This document shows positions 42,288-50,568 of a stretch of DNA of 64,000 nt, in pieces. Position 1 is the first letter of the stretch; the number at the start of each line of letters is the position of its first letter. Location of the stretch: NCBI GenBank assembly GCA_958366985.1, contig CATXDC010000001.1, positions 276,386 through 340,385 of the forward strand, given 5' to 3'. Origin of the DNA: an uncultured Oscillospiraceae bacterium. GTDB lineage: Bacteria; Bacillota; Clostridia; Oscillospirales; Acutalibacteraceae. The notes beneath the pieces were generated by a model. That model worked only from the letters and a program-made list of their open reading frames with translations, made no database searches and was not told the origin of the DNA. Position numbers and translations under genes: made by a program.

Positions 42288-42746
42288 TCAGTCTTTCTTC
42301 TTTTTGAAAATCAGGAATTTACTTAAAACATAGTTTACAATAACTACTATAACAGCAAGTACAAGCTTTACAATCATTACTCCGCTGATGCCGAAAATCT
42401 CTTTTTCTCCCACTTTGAGTATATCTACAAAAAGCAGAAGTCCTGCTTCTTCAAAGAAAAATGAAGCAAGTCTTGCACTGAAAAATGACGGAATTTCCTT
42501 AGCAATTACTTTAAATGCCCATGACTTACTCTCGAACACAAAGAGCTTATTGGTAACATAAGCAAATGCCGCTGAAAGCACAAAAGCTACCGCATTTACA
42601 AGAAGATGATAATCTTCACCAAACATCTCTATTCCTGCCCAAAAGACAGCATAGTTAACGGCAGTTGTAAGCACACCGAATATTATATAAGTTATAGTTT
42701 CTTTGTTAAAAAGAGCCTTAAAAGCCTTTTCGATAAAATTTTTCAT
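42288..42746 (-). CDS. GtrA-family membrane protein
   Basis: The 152-residue protein has four hydrophobic segments (about residues 17-36, 43-62, 88-110, 120-142) with the family start YIIFGVLTTAVNYAVFW and YVTNKLFVF (about 64). GtrA proteins help to move lipid-linked sugars across the membrane. The ATG at 42746 has AAGGTGA and lies one base after the rbgA stop. Its place in the rplS-lepB-rbgA block, where rnhB is often found, is unusual. Confidence 0.85.
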   Translation of the reverse strand: MKNFIEKAFKALFNKETITYIIFGVLTTAVNYAVFWAGIEMFGEDYHLLVNAVAFVLSAAFAYVTNKLFVFESKSWAFKVIAKEIPSFFSARLASFFFEEAGLLLFVDILKVGEKEIFGISGVMIVKLVLAVIVVIVNYVLSKFLIFKKKKD

Positions 42747-42747
42747 C

Positions 42748-43644
42748 TTATTCACCTTCATTTTCCTTTGCAGCAGGACGCTCAAGAGTGAGCTTTCCGA
42801 ACTTTCCGCTTTTATATTCGTCAAGTATCATATTCGCTGCACGAAGAGTATCAATCTCTCCGCCGCTTATGAGCATACCTCTTTTTCTTCCCACAAGCTC
42901 GAGAATTTCATAGTTCTCCATTTGTGAAATATCGAATTTTTCAAGCTTATATCTCTGAGAAAACTGAGTTTTATAATCTGATGCCAAAACATCAATAAGA
43001 CGCAGCACCAAAGTTTCAGGGTCGAAAACCTCATTTTTAACAGAACCGATAAAGGCAAGCTTATCGCCTACTGCCGGATCTTCAAATTTAGGCCAGAGCA
43101 CACCGGGAGTGTCTAAAAGCTCCATTCCGTCACCTATTGCAAACCACTGATTCTGTCTCGTTACACCGGGCTTATCTGCAACCTTAGCTCTGTTTTTGCC
43201 TGCCATTTTATTTATGAAAGACGACTTTCCTGTATTGGGTATTCCAACAACCATTATACGAAGTGGTCTGCCTGCCATGCCCTTTTCTGCATTGGACTTT
43301 ATTTTATCAGCAAGAGTCTGCTTTACACATTCACGGTAAGCATTAAGTCCGCTTCCGCTTTTGCAGTCAACTGCAACGGCTCTTACTCCCCTTGCTTTAT
43401 AAAAGCTCAGCCACTGCTTTGTTGCATCTTTATCAGCAAGGTCACTTTTATTTAAAAGAAGAATGAGAGGTTTATCTCCTATCATTTCGGCAAGCTCAGG
43501 ATTTCGGCTGCTCTCCGGTATTCTTGCATCTACAATTTCAGTTACGGCATCTACAAGAGAAAGACTTTCCTTTATCAGTCGCCGTGTCTTAGCCATATGT
43601 CCCGGAAACCACTGGACAATCTGCTTTTGCTGCATTTCTCCCAT
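42748..43644 (-). CDS. rbgA: Ribosome biogenesis GTPase RbgA (YlqF)
   Basis: The 298-residue protein is a circularly permuted GTPase: the NKSDL motif (about residue 68) comes before the P-loop GIPNTGKSS (about 133) and DTPGVLWP (about 177). The start WFPGHMAKTRR is typical. RbgA matures the 50S subunit and acts with L16. The ATG at 43644 has GGAGG eleven bases upstream; residues before it in the open frame are not conserved. It lies downstream of rplS and two signal peptidases, a layout known in Firmicutes. Confidence 0.95.
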   Translation of the reverse strand: MGEMQQKQIVQWFPGHMAKTRRLIKESLSLVDAVTEIVDARIPESSRNPELAEMIGDKPLILLLNKSDLADKDATKQWLSFYKARGVRAVAVDCKSGSGLNAYRECVKQTLADKIKSNAEKGMAGRPLRIMVVGIPNTGKSSFINKMAGKNRAKVADKPGVTRQNQWFAIGDGMELLDTPGVLWPKFEDPAVGDKLAFIGSVKNEVFDPETLVLRLIDVLASDYKTQFSQRYKLEKFDISQMENYEILELVGRKRGMLISGGEIDTLRAANMILDEYKSGKFGKLTLERPAAKENEGE

Positions 43645-43662
43645 ACTAAACTGCCTCCATAC

Positions 43663-43698
43663 AAAAAATATCCGCAAAGATACCTGCGGATATTTTTT
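43663..43698 (-). terminator. Terminator after the first signal peptidase gene
   Basis: AAAAAATATCCGCA (43663-43676) pairs with TGCGGATATTTTTT (43685-43698). On the minus strand T residues follow. Confidence 0.75.
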
Positions 43699-43700
43699 AT

Positions 43701-44267
43701 TTACTCTACTTTAAAATCTCCAAAGGGAAACAGACGGGCTGATACTTCCCCTAAAATATATTTTTCGTCAATGAAACCGACCAGCGAAGAACGGCTATCC
43801 GTAGAATGATTTCTGTTATCACCCATGACAAACACATAACCCTCAGGCACTGTTACGGGCATTTCAATATCGCATTCCGAGTCGTCCGTGGTAGGCTCAT
43901 TTATGTACGGCTCATTAAGAAGCTGACCGTCTACATAAACTTCTCCCTTTGAGTAGTCTATATCAACAGTCTGTCCCTCAGTGGCGATTATCCTTTTGAC
44001 AATGGGCTTATTGTCAAGGGCGTTGGGCTGGGTTATGATAACCACATCACCGGCCTTCGGCTCATATTGACTGCTTGACACTGCAAGCCAGTCTCCCTGA
44101 TGAAGAGTCGGAACCATGGAATTGCCGACAACGCCGACTATTCTGAATAAAAATACAAAGATGATAAATATAACTATTACCGCAGAAACGGCAATATCAG
44201 CTATATCATAGACGTTATCCACAAAAAGTGCTTTTGCTTTATCTGCCGCTGAATCTTTTTCATTCAT
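43701..44267 (-). CDS. Type I signal peptidase
   Basis: The 188-residue protein has one N-terminal membrane segment (about residues 20-43), the catalytic Ser in GNSMVPTLHQGD (about 48) and the catalytic Lys in PIVKRIIATEG (about 89), plus VFVMGDNRNHSTDSR (about 147). It cleaves signal peptides from exported proteins. A second, similar gene lies directly upstream. Confidence 0.94.
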   Translation of the reverse strand: MNEKDSAADKAKALFVDNVYDIADIAVSAVIVIFIIFVFLFRIVGVVGNSMVPTLHQGDWLAVSSSQYEPKAGDVVIITQPNALDNKPIVKRIIATEGQTVDIDYSKGEVYVDGQLLNEPYINEPTTDDSECDIEMPVTVPEGYVFVMGDNRNHSTDSRSSLVGFIDEKYILGEVSARLFPFGDFKVE

Positions 44268-44354
44268 TGAAATCGCCCCCTGTTAATCGAGAATATTATA
44301 ACACAGGATCGGTTATTATTGCCGCACACTTTTTACTTTTTTACAAATAAAAAC

Positions 44355-44936
44355 TTAATTATCAGAGGTAAGACTTCCAAAAGGAAAAGCTTTATATGTC
44401 GCCTTACCGAGTATATACCGCTCATCAATAAGACCTATTTTTGACGAACGACTGTCCAGAGAATCGTTTCTGTTATCCCCCATTACAAAGACATATCCCT
44501 CAGGTACTACAAGCGGAAACTCAACATCATAGCTCTTCGCTGTTGGTTCATTGATATACGGCTCATCTAAAATTTCACCGTTTACGGAAACAGTATGATT
44601 ACTAAAATCAATGTCAACAGTGTCACCGCCTACTCCGATGACTCTCTTGATAATCGGCTTCGGATAATTGGGCTGCGCAGAAATAATTATATCACCACGC
44701 TCAGCCTGTTCACTGAATGAGCTGATTATCACCCAATTTCCATCCTTCAAAGTTGGGTACATTGAAGAACCGTCAACACCGGCAATTCTGAAAACAAACA
44801 GAAATGCCATCATCAGCACTATAAGAGCTATAATAATAGAATCCATCCACTCATAAAGCAAAGACGCCGCTACGGGCTTCTTAGTTTTTTCCGGCTTTTC
44901 GCCGAAATGTACTTCGTAGTCAACTACTTTTCGCAT
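44355..44936 (-). CDS. Type I signal peptidase (second copy)
   Basis: The 193-residue protein has a cytoplasmic tail of about 28 residues, a membrane segment (about 30-52), the Ser in GSSMYPTLKDGN (about 58), the Lys in PIIKRVIGVGG (about 97) and VFVMGDNRNDSLDSR (about 155). The ATG at 44936 has AGGGAAG eight bases upstream. The two copies are alike in the catalytic half but differ in the tail, as after an old duplication. Confidence 0.94.
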   Translation of the reverse strand: MRKVVDYEVHFGEKPEKTKKPVAASLLYEWMDSIIIALIVLMMAFLFVFRIAGVDGSSMYPTLKDGNWVIISSFSEQAERGDIIISAQPNYPKPIIKRVIGVGGDTVDIDFSNHTVSVNGEILDEPYINEPTAKSYDVEFPLVVPEGYVFVMGDNRNDSLDSRSSKIGLIDERYILGKATYKAFPFGSLTSDN

Positions 44937-44978
44937 TGAGTGCACTTCCCTTACAGATATGAAAACAAACCGATAGTA

Positions 44979-45005
44979 AAAAAAGGGACATAATTGTCCC
45001 TTTTA
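44979..45005 (-). terminator. rplS terminator
   Basis: AAAAGGGACA and TGTCCCTTTT form a 10-base stem with loop TAAT, followed by T residues on the minus strand. Confidence 0.8.
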
Positions 45006-45022
45006 AGAAATTCAGATATTGA

Positions 45023-45367
45023 TTAGCCAAGCTGCTCCTTAAGCTTTGCAGCCTTACCAACTCTGTCACGAAGATAATAGAGCTTGCTTCTGCGAACTTT
45101 ACCGCTTCTTACAACCTCAACCTTTGCAACGTTGGGTGAATGTACAGGGAATACTCTCTCAACACCTACACCGTAGGAAACACGGCGAACTGTGAATGTT
45201 GAGGAAACTCCGCTTCCCTTTCTGGCAATAATTGTTCCTTCAAAGACCTGAATTCTTTCTCTCTCGCCTTCACGAATCTTAACGTGAACCTTTACAGTGT
45301 CACCGATTTTGAATACGGGAGCGTCAGCTTTGAGCTGGCCTTCTGTGATTGTCTTTAATGCATCCAT
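45023..45367 (-). CDS. rplS: Ribosomal protein L19
   Basis: The 114-residue protein is full length for L19, with GDTVKVHVKIREGERERIQV (about residues 23-42), GTIIARKGSGVSSTFTVRR (about 46) and RRSKLYYLRDRVGKAAKLKE at the C-terminus. It sits at the bridge between the subunits. The leader (45421-45486) folds into a structure like those that regulate ribosomal protein genes. Confidence 0.97.
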   Translation of the reverse strand: MDALKTITEGQLKADAPVFKIGDTVKVHVKIREGERERIQVFEGTIIARKGSGVSSTFTVRRVSYGVGVERVFPVHSPNVAKVEVVRSGKVRRSKLYYLRDRVGKAAKLKEQLG

Positions 45368-45420
45368 TCTGAAAATCCTCCTATAATTTACAGACGTTCA
45401 TAACACTTACAGTGAAAGAG

Positions 45421-45486
45421 GACCGTCAACTTTAATGTCTGGCATTTTCATGCCGGCATCAAACCACGTCTTGGAAAACGACGGTT
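45421..45486 (-). promoter_or_regulatory. Putative structured leader of rplS
   Basis: On the minus strand a closing stem (ACCGTC at 45422-45427 with GACGGT at 45480-45485) encloses a GGCAT-GAAA-ATGCC hairpin (45441-45454) with a GNRA-type loop. This matches the idea of an L19 leader that binds L19 for feedback control, known in Firmicutes. I could not compare with the known consensus. Confidence 0.5.
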
Positions 45487-45552
45487 TACAAATGCTTTAA
45501 TATAATATCACATTGCTCTTAAATATGCAATAGTTTTATAAAAGAAAAAGCA

Positions 45553-46215
45553 TTATGCGAAATCTTTTTTATCTGCTGTCATAAGCCTTTTGCGGAGAAT
45601 TGTATAGCTTTCAGCGCCGAGGCTTTCTATTTTTTCCGCCGTACATAAAAGTGACGGATTTATATTAACTGTATTTCCCGCAGGAAGCGTAATTGTTAAA
45701 ACTGCGCTCTTTTCATTATAGGCACAGGAAAAGGAGTCGATATTCTCGAGAAGATTTATCTCCTTTTCTACCTTTTTTCTTCCTGACTTTCCTATTTTCT
45801 TGACAAGAAGCTCATCGCCTGAAAGTATGTCATTAAGACTTTCAGAAAACTCCTTAGGATTTTCGCAGAAGAACTCTATTTCATATTCACCAAGAGCGAT
45901 TTCTGACGGCTTCATCTGAGGCTCAGTAACAGCTGTTATTTCTATACCCTCAGGCATGGATTCTGATAACCTCTTCATTATTTCATCGTTGCTCATTTCG
46001 CCCTCAATGCGTATATCCATTGACTCGCATTTGCTCTCAGTTCCGAGAGAAAGAGGCAGAGCAAAGGTCATATAGGGGTGAGGATTAAAGCCTTCTGTAT
46101 ACCAAAGAGGTATTCCCGCTCTTCTTACAGCACGGGACATAAACCTCATAAGGTCAAGGTGAGAAATATATTTTGCTCTCGAATATTTTGAAAACCAGAT
46201 TCTAACGGAGCGCAT
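45553..46215 (-). CDS. Radical SAM-associated protein (DUF2344, TIGR03936-like)
   Basis: The 220-residue protein starts with VRIWFSKYSRAKYISHLDLM (residues 4-23), then RRAGIPLWYTEGFNPHPYM (about 31), the marks of this family that is always found beside a B12-binding radical SAM protein. Its gene overlaps that gene by 14 bases. Function unknown; probably a partner in RNA or cofactor modification. Confidence 0.85.
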   Translation of the reverse strand: MRSVRIWFSKYSRAKYISHLDLMRFMSRAVRRAGIPLWYTEGFNPHPYMTFALPLSLGTESKCESMDIRIEGEMSNDEIMKRLSESMPEGIEITAVTEPQMKPSEIALGEYEIEFFCENPKEFSESLNDILSGDELLVKKIGKSGRKKVEKEINLLENIDSFSCAYNEKSAVLTITLPAGNTVNINPSLLCTAEKIESLGAESYTILRKRLMTADKKDFA

Positions 46216-48043
46216 CGCACTTACCTCCGTTCAGTTTATTTGCGCCGCATGCATTGCACTTTTCACGGCAATGGGGAGTTGTGACACTCTGATAAGCTTT
46301 TTCAGCCTCTTTCTGGAAGAATTTATTGCTTATACCGTAATCCATGTGATCCCAGGGAAGAATTTCATCATAGCTTCTCTTTCGGCTTGTATAGAAATAC
46401 GGATCTACACCGCACTCCTCAAAAGCTTCCATCCATTTTTCAAAGCTGAAACATTCATCCCAGCTGTCAAAACGGCAGCCTTTTCTCCATGCTCTTTCCA
46501 TAACATCACACAGTCTTCTGTCGCCTCTTGCAAAAACACCCTCAAGGAAGCTTGTCCTTGCATCGTGATAGCTGACGCTGATCTTACGGCTTTTTACTGA
46601 TTCAAGGAGAAGATGCTGTTTCGCTTTAAGCTGCTCCATAGTGTCCTGTGCTTCCCACTGGAAAGGAGTAAAGGGTTTCGGCACAAAACAGGAAACGCTA
46701 ATACTTACATTAACGCCCTTACCTTTCGGCTTATTGGGATTTTTATAGAACTCATCAACCACTTTCTGTGCAAGGTCGGCAATGCCTACAACGTCTTCGT
46801 TAGTTTCCGTAGGAAGACCCATCATAAAATAGAGCTTTACATTTGTCCAGCCGCCGGAGAAAGCCTTACGTGATGTCTCAATAACCTCACGCTCGGTTAC
46901 ATTCTTATTTATGGCATCCCTAAGGCGCTGTGTTCCTGCCTCAGGAGCAAATGTAAGTCCGCTTTTTCTCACCTTCTGAAGCTTTTCCATAAGCTCATCT
47001 GAGAAATTATCCACTCTCAAAGACGGCAGGGATACGCTTACCTTATCATCTTCGCTCCATGAAAAGATTCCTTCAAGAAGTGATTGAAGCTGTGTATAGT
47101 CACTTGTACTAAGTGAAGAAAGGGAAATTTCGTCATAGCCTGTGGTATCGCAAAGGCTGCGGCACTGCTTATTTACAGTTTCGGAGCTCTTCTCCCTTAT
47201 AGGTCTGTAAAGAAATCCTGCCTGACAGAATCGGCAGCCTCTTATGCATCCCCTGAAAATTTCTTCAACTGCTCTATCGTGAACTATATCTATAAATGGA
47301 ACTACAAAGCTTTCGGGATAAAAAACTGTATCAAGGTCTGAGATAATGCGTTTCTTTACTCTTTCAGGAGCTCCATTTGACGGAGTAACGCTCTTAATTG
47401 TATTGTCGTCATTATAGCTGAACTCATAAAATGAAGGAACATACACACCCTCGATTTTAGAGGCTGCTTTAAGGAACTCCTCTTTACTTGCTCCCTTTTT
47501 CTTATACTCTTTAAAAAGATCCATAAGCTCATTAAGCACTTCTTCTCCCTCTCCCGGTAGAGTTAGGTCGAAGAAATCAGCGATTGGCTCGGCGTTGCAG
47601 ACACAGGGTCCTCCGCCGATTACAAGAGGAGTAAGACTCTTTCTGTCCGCAGAACGAACAGGAACTCCCGCAAGGTCAAGCATATTAAGCACATTGGTAT
47701 AGCAGAGCTCGTACTGGAGTGTAAAGCCTATTACGTCGAAATCTTTAATTTCATCTGAGCTCTCAAGAGCAAAAAGCGGAACATCATTTTTACGCATAAG
47801 CTCTTCCATATCCACCCACGGTGCAAATACACGTTCACACCATGTATCTTCACGCTTATTGAGAAGACTGTACAGAATCTTCATTCCCAGATGCGACATT
47901 CCGATTTCGTAAGTGTCGGGAAAACAAAAAGCAAAACGTATATCCACGTCCTCGGGATTTTTAATAACGCTGTTGAGTTCACCGCCTGTATATCGTCCGG
48001 GCTTTTGAACCATTGACAGCAGTTTTTCGGCTTTTTTATTCAA
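46202..48043 (-). CDS. B12-binding-domain radical SAM protein (TIGR03960-like)
   Basis: The 613-residue protein has an N-terminal B12-type domain (about residues 25-185) and a radical SAM core with the cluster motif RGCIRGCRFCQAG (about 270). A C-terminal zinc-like segment (CREKCNACGANK, about 593) follows. It is conserved next to the DUF2344 gene in Firmicutes. Its stop codon is TAG, the only clear TAG terminus I found among the complete genes of this window. Substrate unknown. Confidence 0.9.
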   Translation of the reverse strand: MNKKAEKLLSMVQKPGRYTGGELNSVIKNPEDVDIRFAFCFPDTYEIGMSHLGMKILYSLLNKREDTWCERVFAPWVDMEELMRKNDVPLFALESSDEIKDFDVIGFTLQYELCYTNVLNMLDLAGVPVRSADRKSLTPLVIGGGPCVCNAEPIADFFDLTLPGEGEEVLNELMDLFKEYKKKGASKEEFLKAASKIEGVYVPSFYEFSYNDDNTIKSVTPSNGAPERVKKRIISDLDTVFYPESFVVPFIDIVHDRAVEEIFRGCIRGCRFCQAGFLYRPIREKSSETVNKQCRSLCDTTGYDEISLSSLSTSDYTQLQSLLEGIFSWSEDDKVSVSLPSLRVDNFSDELMEKLQKVRKSGLTFAPEAGTQRLRDAINKNVTEREVIETSRKAFSGGWTNVKLYFMMGLPTETNEDVVGIADLAQKVVDEFYKNPNKPKGKGVNVSISVSCFVPKPFTPFQWEAQDTMEQLKAKQHLLLESVKSRKISVSYHDARTSFLEGVFARGDRRLCDVMERAWRKGCRFDSWDECFSFEKWMEAFEECGVDPYFYTSRKRSYDEILPWDHMDYGISNKFFQKEAEKAYQSVTTPHCREKCNACGANKLNGGKCDALR

Positions 48044-48099
48044 AACAATTCTCTCCTAATAATTTTATAGAGTTATTTTACAGTATTTTTCTTACTTTT

Positions 48100-48705
48100 T
48101 CAATCGGCAGCACGGACAAAACCGAATATTACAAGATAAGAACAGGTAACTAAAAGAGAAAAATTGCCGCCTTTACGCATAATGAGAAGAAAACCAAAAA
48201 ACAAAATAATCAGAAGAAAAATTGCTGACACTGTATTAAGCACTATGTCGCAGGTTCTGTCGCTCAAGCGCATATGAAGCAAAGCAGAAAAAATTCTGCC
48301 TCCGTCAAGGGTGCTTATGGGAAAGAGATTGAAAAATCCCATTCCGAGATTTATGGCAATAGGGAGAAGTACGGATTTGTTTTCGGTAAAAAGAAAGCAC
48401 ACTAAAAATACAGCGCTGAATATAAAATTTACCACAGGGCCTGCAAAAGCGGCAGCCGCTTCCCCTTTTAATGTAAGACCACTTTCTCCGCTTAAAGTTA
48501 TTCTTCCGCCGAATGCTCCGAACTCTATATTTTTAATTTTACCGCCTAATTTTTTGATGGCAAAAAGATGTCCCAACTCATGAAAAAAGGCGCTGACAAA
48601 AGAAATCAGCGCCGCTTCTTTTATTGAAGTTACCATTAAAAAAGTGATTGCAGCAGGAAAAAGAAAGCTTATTTTAACAGGAACAGAGAAGATTTTAAAG
48701 GTCAT
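48100..48705 (-). CDS. Site-2 protease, M50 family (SpoIVFB-like)
   Basis: The 201-residue membrane metalloprotease has the zinc motif HELGH (about residue 38) and the second metal segment STLDGGRIFSALL (about 131), with four to six hydrophobic segments. It resembles SpoIVFB, which cuts pro-sigma-K in the forespore membrane. The ATG at 48705 has GGGAG ten bases upstream and overlaps the preceding gene. The neighbouring M23 protein is a SpoIVFA-like partner. Confidence 0.85.
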   Translation of the reverse strand: MTFKIFSVPVKISFLFPAAITFLMVTSIKEAALISFVSAFFHELGHLFAIKKLGGKIKNIEFGAFGGRITLSGESGLTLKGEAAAAFAGPVVNFIFSAVFLVCFLFTENKSVLLPIAINLGMGFFNLFPISTLDGGRIFSALLHMRLSDRTCDIVLNTVSAIFLLIILFFGFLLIMRKGGNFSLLVTCSYLVIFGFVRAAD

Positions 48706-49495
48706 CGAAAAAATCTCCCAACACAAAAGACGGATTATATCTTACGCCGTCCCGACGTATTTCAAAATGAAGATGCGGTCCCGTTGAAAGTCCCGTTGAA
48801 CCTACTGCAGCAATAGTCTCCCCTGCACGTATAACCGTATTTTCCTTTACATAAACTTCACTGCAATGGGCATAGAGTGTTGAAAAGCCGTCGCAATGGG
48901 AAATTATTACATAGTTTCCGTATTCGTCGTCAGTTCCCGTCTTTATGACCTTTCCGTAAAATGCCGCTGCAATATTTTCTCCCTCAGGCGCTCCTATATC
49001 GAGTCCGGAATGAAAGCCCGGTTTTCCTGTAAACGGGTCTTTTCTGAATCCATAAGGAGAGGTTATAGTGCCTTTTACGGGACATACCGCTTTGACAGTT
49101 ACCGTAAAGGGTGCAACAGACGAGTTAGAGGGAATTATAGCTGTACTTTCGCCGCCTGCTCCTGTAATTTCGGCTTCAGTATCGCTTTCTGTTTCGTCAG
49201 GATTTTCTCCATTCTCCGTCTGCGTTTCCTCTTCTGGGAAAATAAAGTCACGAAACTCCTTGAAAGCCTGGGCTGCCTCACTTATGGTTATATCTTTACC
49301 CATAATATAGGAAAGCTCACTTTTTAAATTTTCAAAAAGCTCTCCTCCGTTTTTCATTATAAGTAGAGAGACAAGTATCGCTGCAGCACAGACAATAGTC
49401 TGTACAATCATAACTGTGAGCATGGAGTCATCGTTCTTTTTATTTTCTTCTCCTACTCTGTGACGCTTTCGTACTGTATCCTTTTCCTGCTCCAT
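48695..49495 (-). CDS. M23 (LytM-domain) peptidase, SpoIVFA/SpoIIQ-like
   Basis: The 266-residue protein has a cytoplasmic N-terminus, one membrane segment (about residues 25-45), a variable linker and a C-terminal LytM domain (about 145-258) with FHSGLDIGAPEG and GPHLHFEIRRDG. All zinc-site His/Asp residues appear intact, unlike the inactive LytM domain of Bacillus SpoIVFA. It overlaps the M50 protease gene by 11 bases, the arrangement of spoIVFA-spoIVFB. Confidence 0.8.
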   Translation of the reverse strand: MEQEKDTVRKRHRVGEENKKNDDSMLTVMIVQTIVCAAAILVSLLIMKNGGELFENLKSELSYIMGKDITISEAAQAFKEFRDFIFPEEETQTENGENPDETESDTEAEITGAGGESTAIIPSNSSVAPFTVTVKAVCPVKGTITSPYGFRKDPFTGKPGFHSGLDIGAPEGENIAAAFYGKVIKTGTDDEYGNYVIISHCDGFSTLYAHCSEVYVKENTVIRAGETIAAVGSTGLSTGPHLHFEIRRDGVRYNPSFVLGDFFDDL

Positions 49496-49554
49496 AATAT
49501 CACCTTATCCTTTTTAGAATAAATATGATATTTATAACAGAAAAATGATATTAA

Positions 49555-49585
49555 AAAACCAAAAGCTCAAAAAGCTTTTGGTTTT
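49555..49585 (-). terminator. Terminator after the UROD-like gene
   Basis: AAAACCAAAAGCT (49555-49567) pairs with AGCTTTTGGTTTT (49573-49585) across a 5-base loop. Confidence 0.75.
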
Positions 49586-49602
49586 AAGATTAAAATAAAA
49601 TA

Positions 49603-50532
49603 TCAATAACTTTTGTTTGCACGCCAGAAATCGAGAACCATCTGATATCTTTCAACAGGCATTCCTCTAAAGGGTACATTACTTGTACAGAAAATGTATC
49701 CGCCGCCCGGTTTTCCGTTCTCCATTGCGTAGCGGCAGCTTTCAAGAACCTGTTTGTCCGTTCCTGTCTGTAAATGTGCACAGTGTACGTTTCCGCAAAG
49801 GGCAACCTTATCCCCTACAAGACGCTTTACCTCTTTGATATCCACCCCTGCCATGGGATCAAGGGAATGAAGTGCATGAGGACGGCAGTCAACAAGATTT
49901 TGAAGAATTGGCATAATGTTTCCGTCGGTGTGCTTTATAGCATATGCCCCGTCCTGCCTTATGGAGTCAATTATGTCGTAAAGATACGGCTGTATAAACT
50001 CTTCAAACATGGCAGGAGAAAGAAACGGTCCGGAATTAAAACAATAATCAGAACAGAGAATAAAGCTGTCTATACCTGCTTCTCTCATCCTTTTATTTTT
50101 CTCCTTAGCAAAATATGCCATGAAAGCCGCATTGGTTTTAACATCATCGGGATCATCGGCAATTCTGTATACGAAATCAAGCATACCGTCGCCGTCAGGA
50201 ATTGCAAAGGTTCCGTCACCGTGTACCGTAAGCAGAAACTCGTTATTTGTAATACGATTTATGTGCTTTGCCGTTTCCATAATATGTTCGTCAGAGAGAT
50301 AATGAATGGGAATTATGGAATATCCAAGTTCCGAATAAACATGAACCATATATTCAGCGTTTTCTTTAACTGCAAATTCCTTTTCTTTCTCTGAAAGATT
50401 TTTTAAATCGTCCTCTTTCAGAAAATCCTTGCCGAACACTTTATCTGCCAGCTGATATTCCAGCTCAAAGGTCGGCACATAATCCGGCTGCTGTAAAGTC
50501 AGCGCCATTATCGCTCTTTCACGGTGCGTCAT
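49603..50532 (-). CDS. Uroporphyrinogen-decarboxylase-family protein (methyltransferase-like)
   Basis: The 309-residue protein has the UROD fold, with LHSLDPMAGVDIKEVKRLVG (about residue 225), CGNVHCAHLQTGT (about 249) and GGYIFCTSN (about 281). It lacks the N-terminal substrate loop of true HemE and resembles the corrinoid-linked methyltransferase branch often found near sugar genes. No corrinoid protein is encoded nearby. It ends the operon after the GH95-like gene. Confidence 0.75.
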   Translation of the reverse strand: MTHRERAIMALTLQQPDYVPTFELEYQLADKVFGKDFLKEDDLKNLSEKEKEFAVKENAEYMVHVYSELGYSIIPIHYLSDEHIMETAKHINRITNNEFLLTVHGDGTFAIPDGDGMLDFVYRIADDPDDVKTNAAFMAYFAKEKNKRMREAGIDSFILCSDYCFNSGPFLSPAMFEEFIQPYLYDIIDSIRQDGAYAIKHTDGNIMPILQNLVDCRPHALHSLDPMAGVDIKEVKRLVGDKVALCGNVHCAHLQTGTDKQVLESCRYAMENGKPGGGYIFCTSNVPFRGMPVERYQMVLDFWRANKSY

Positions 50533-50568
50533 AATAATTCCTCCCGTCCCCTCAGGGACTTTTGATTT

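Noticed and set aside
49603..50532. True uroporphyrinogen decarboxylase (hemE)
   Set aside because: The protein lacks typical N-terminal HemE features and sits in a sugar operon with no other haem genes.
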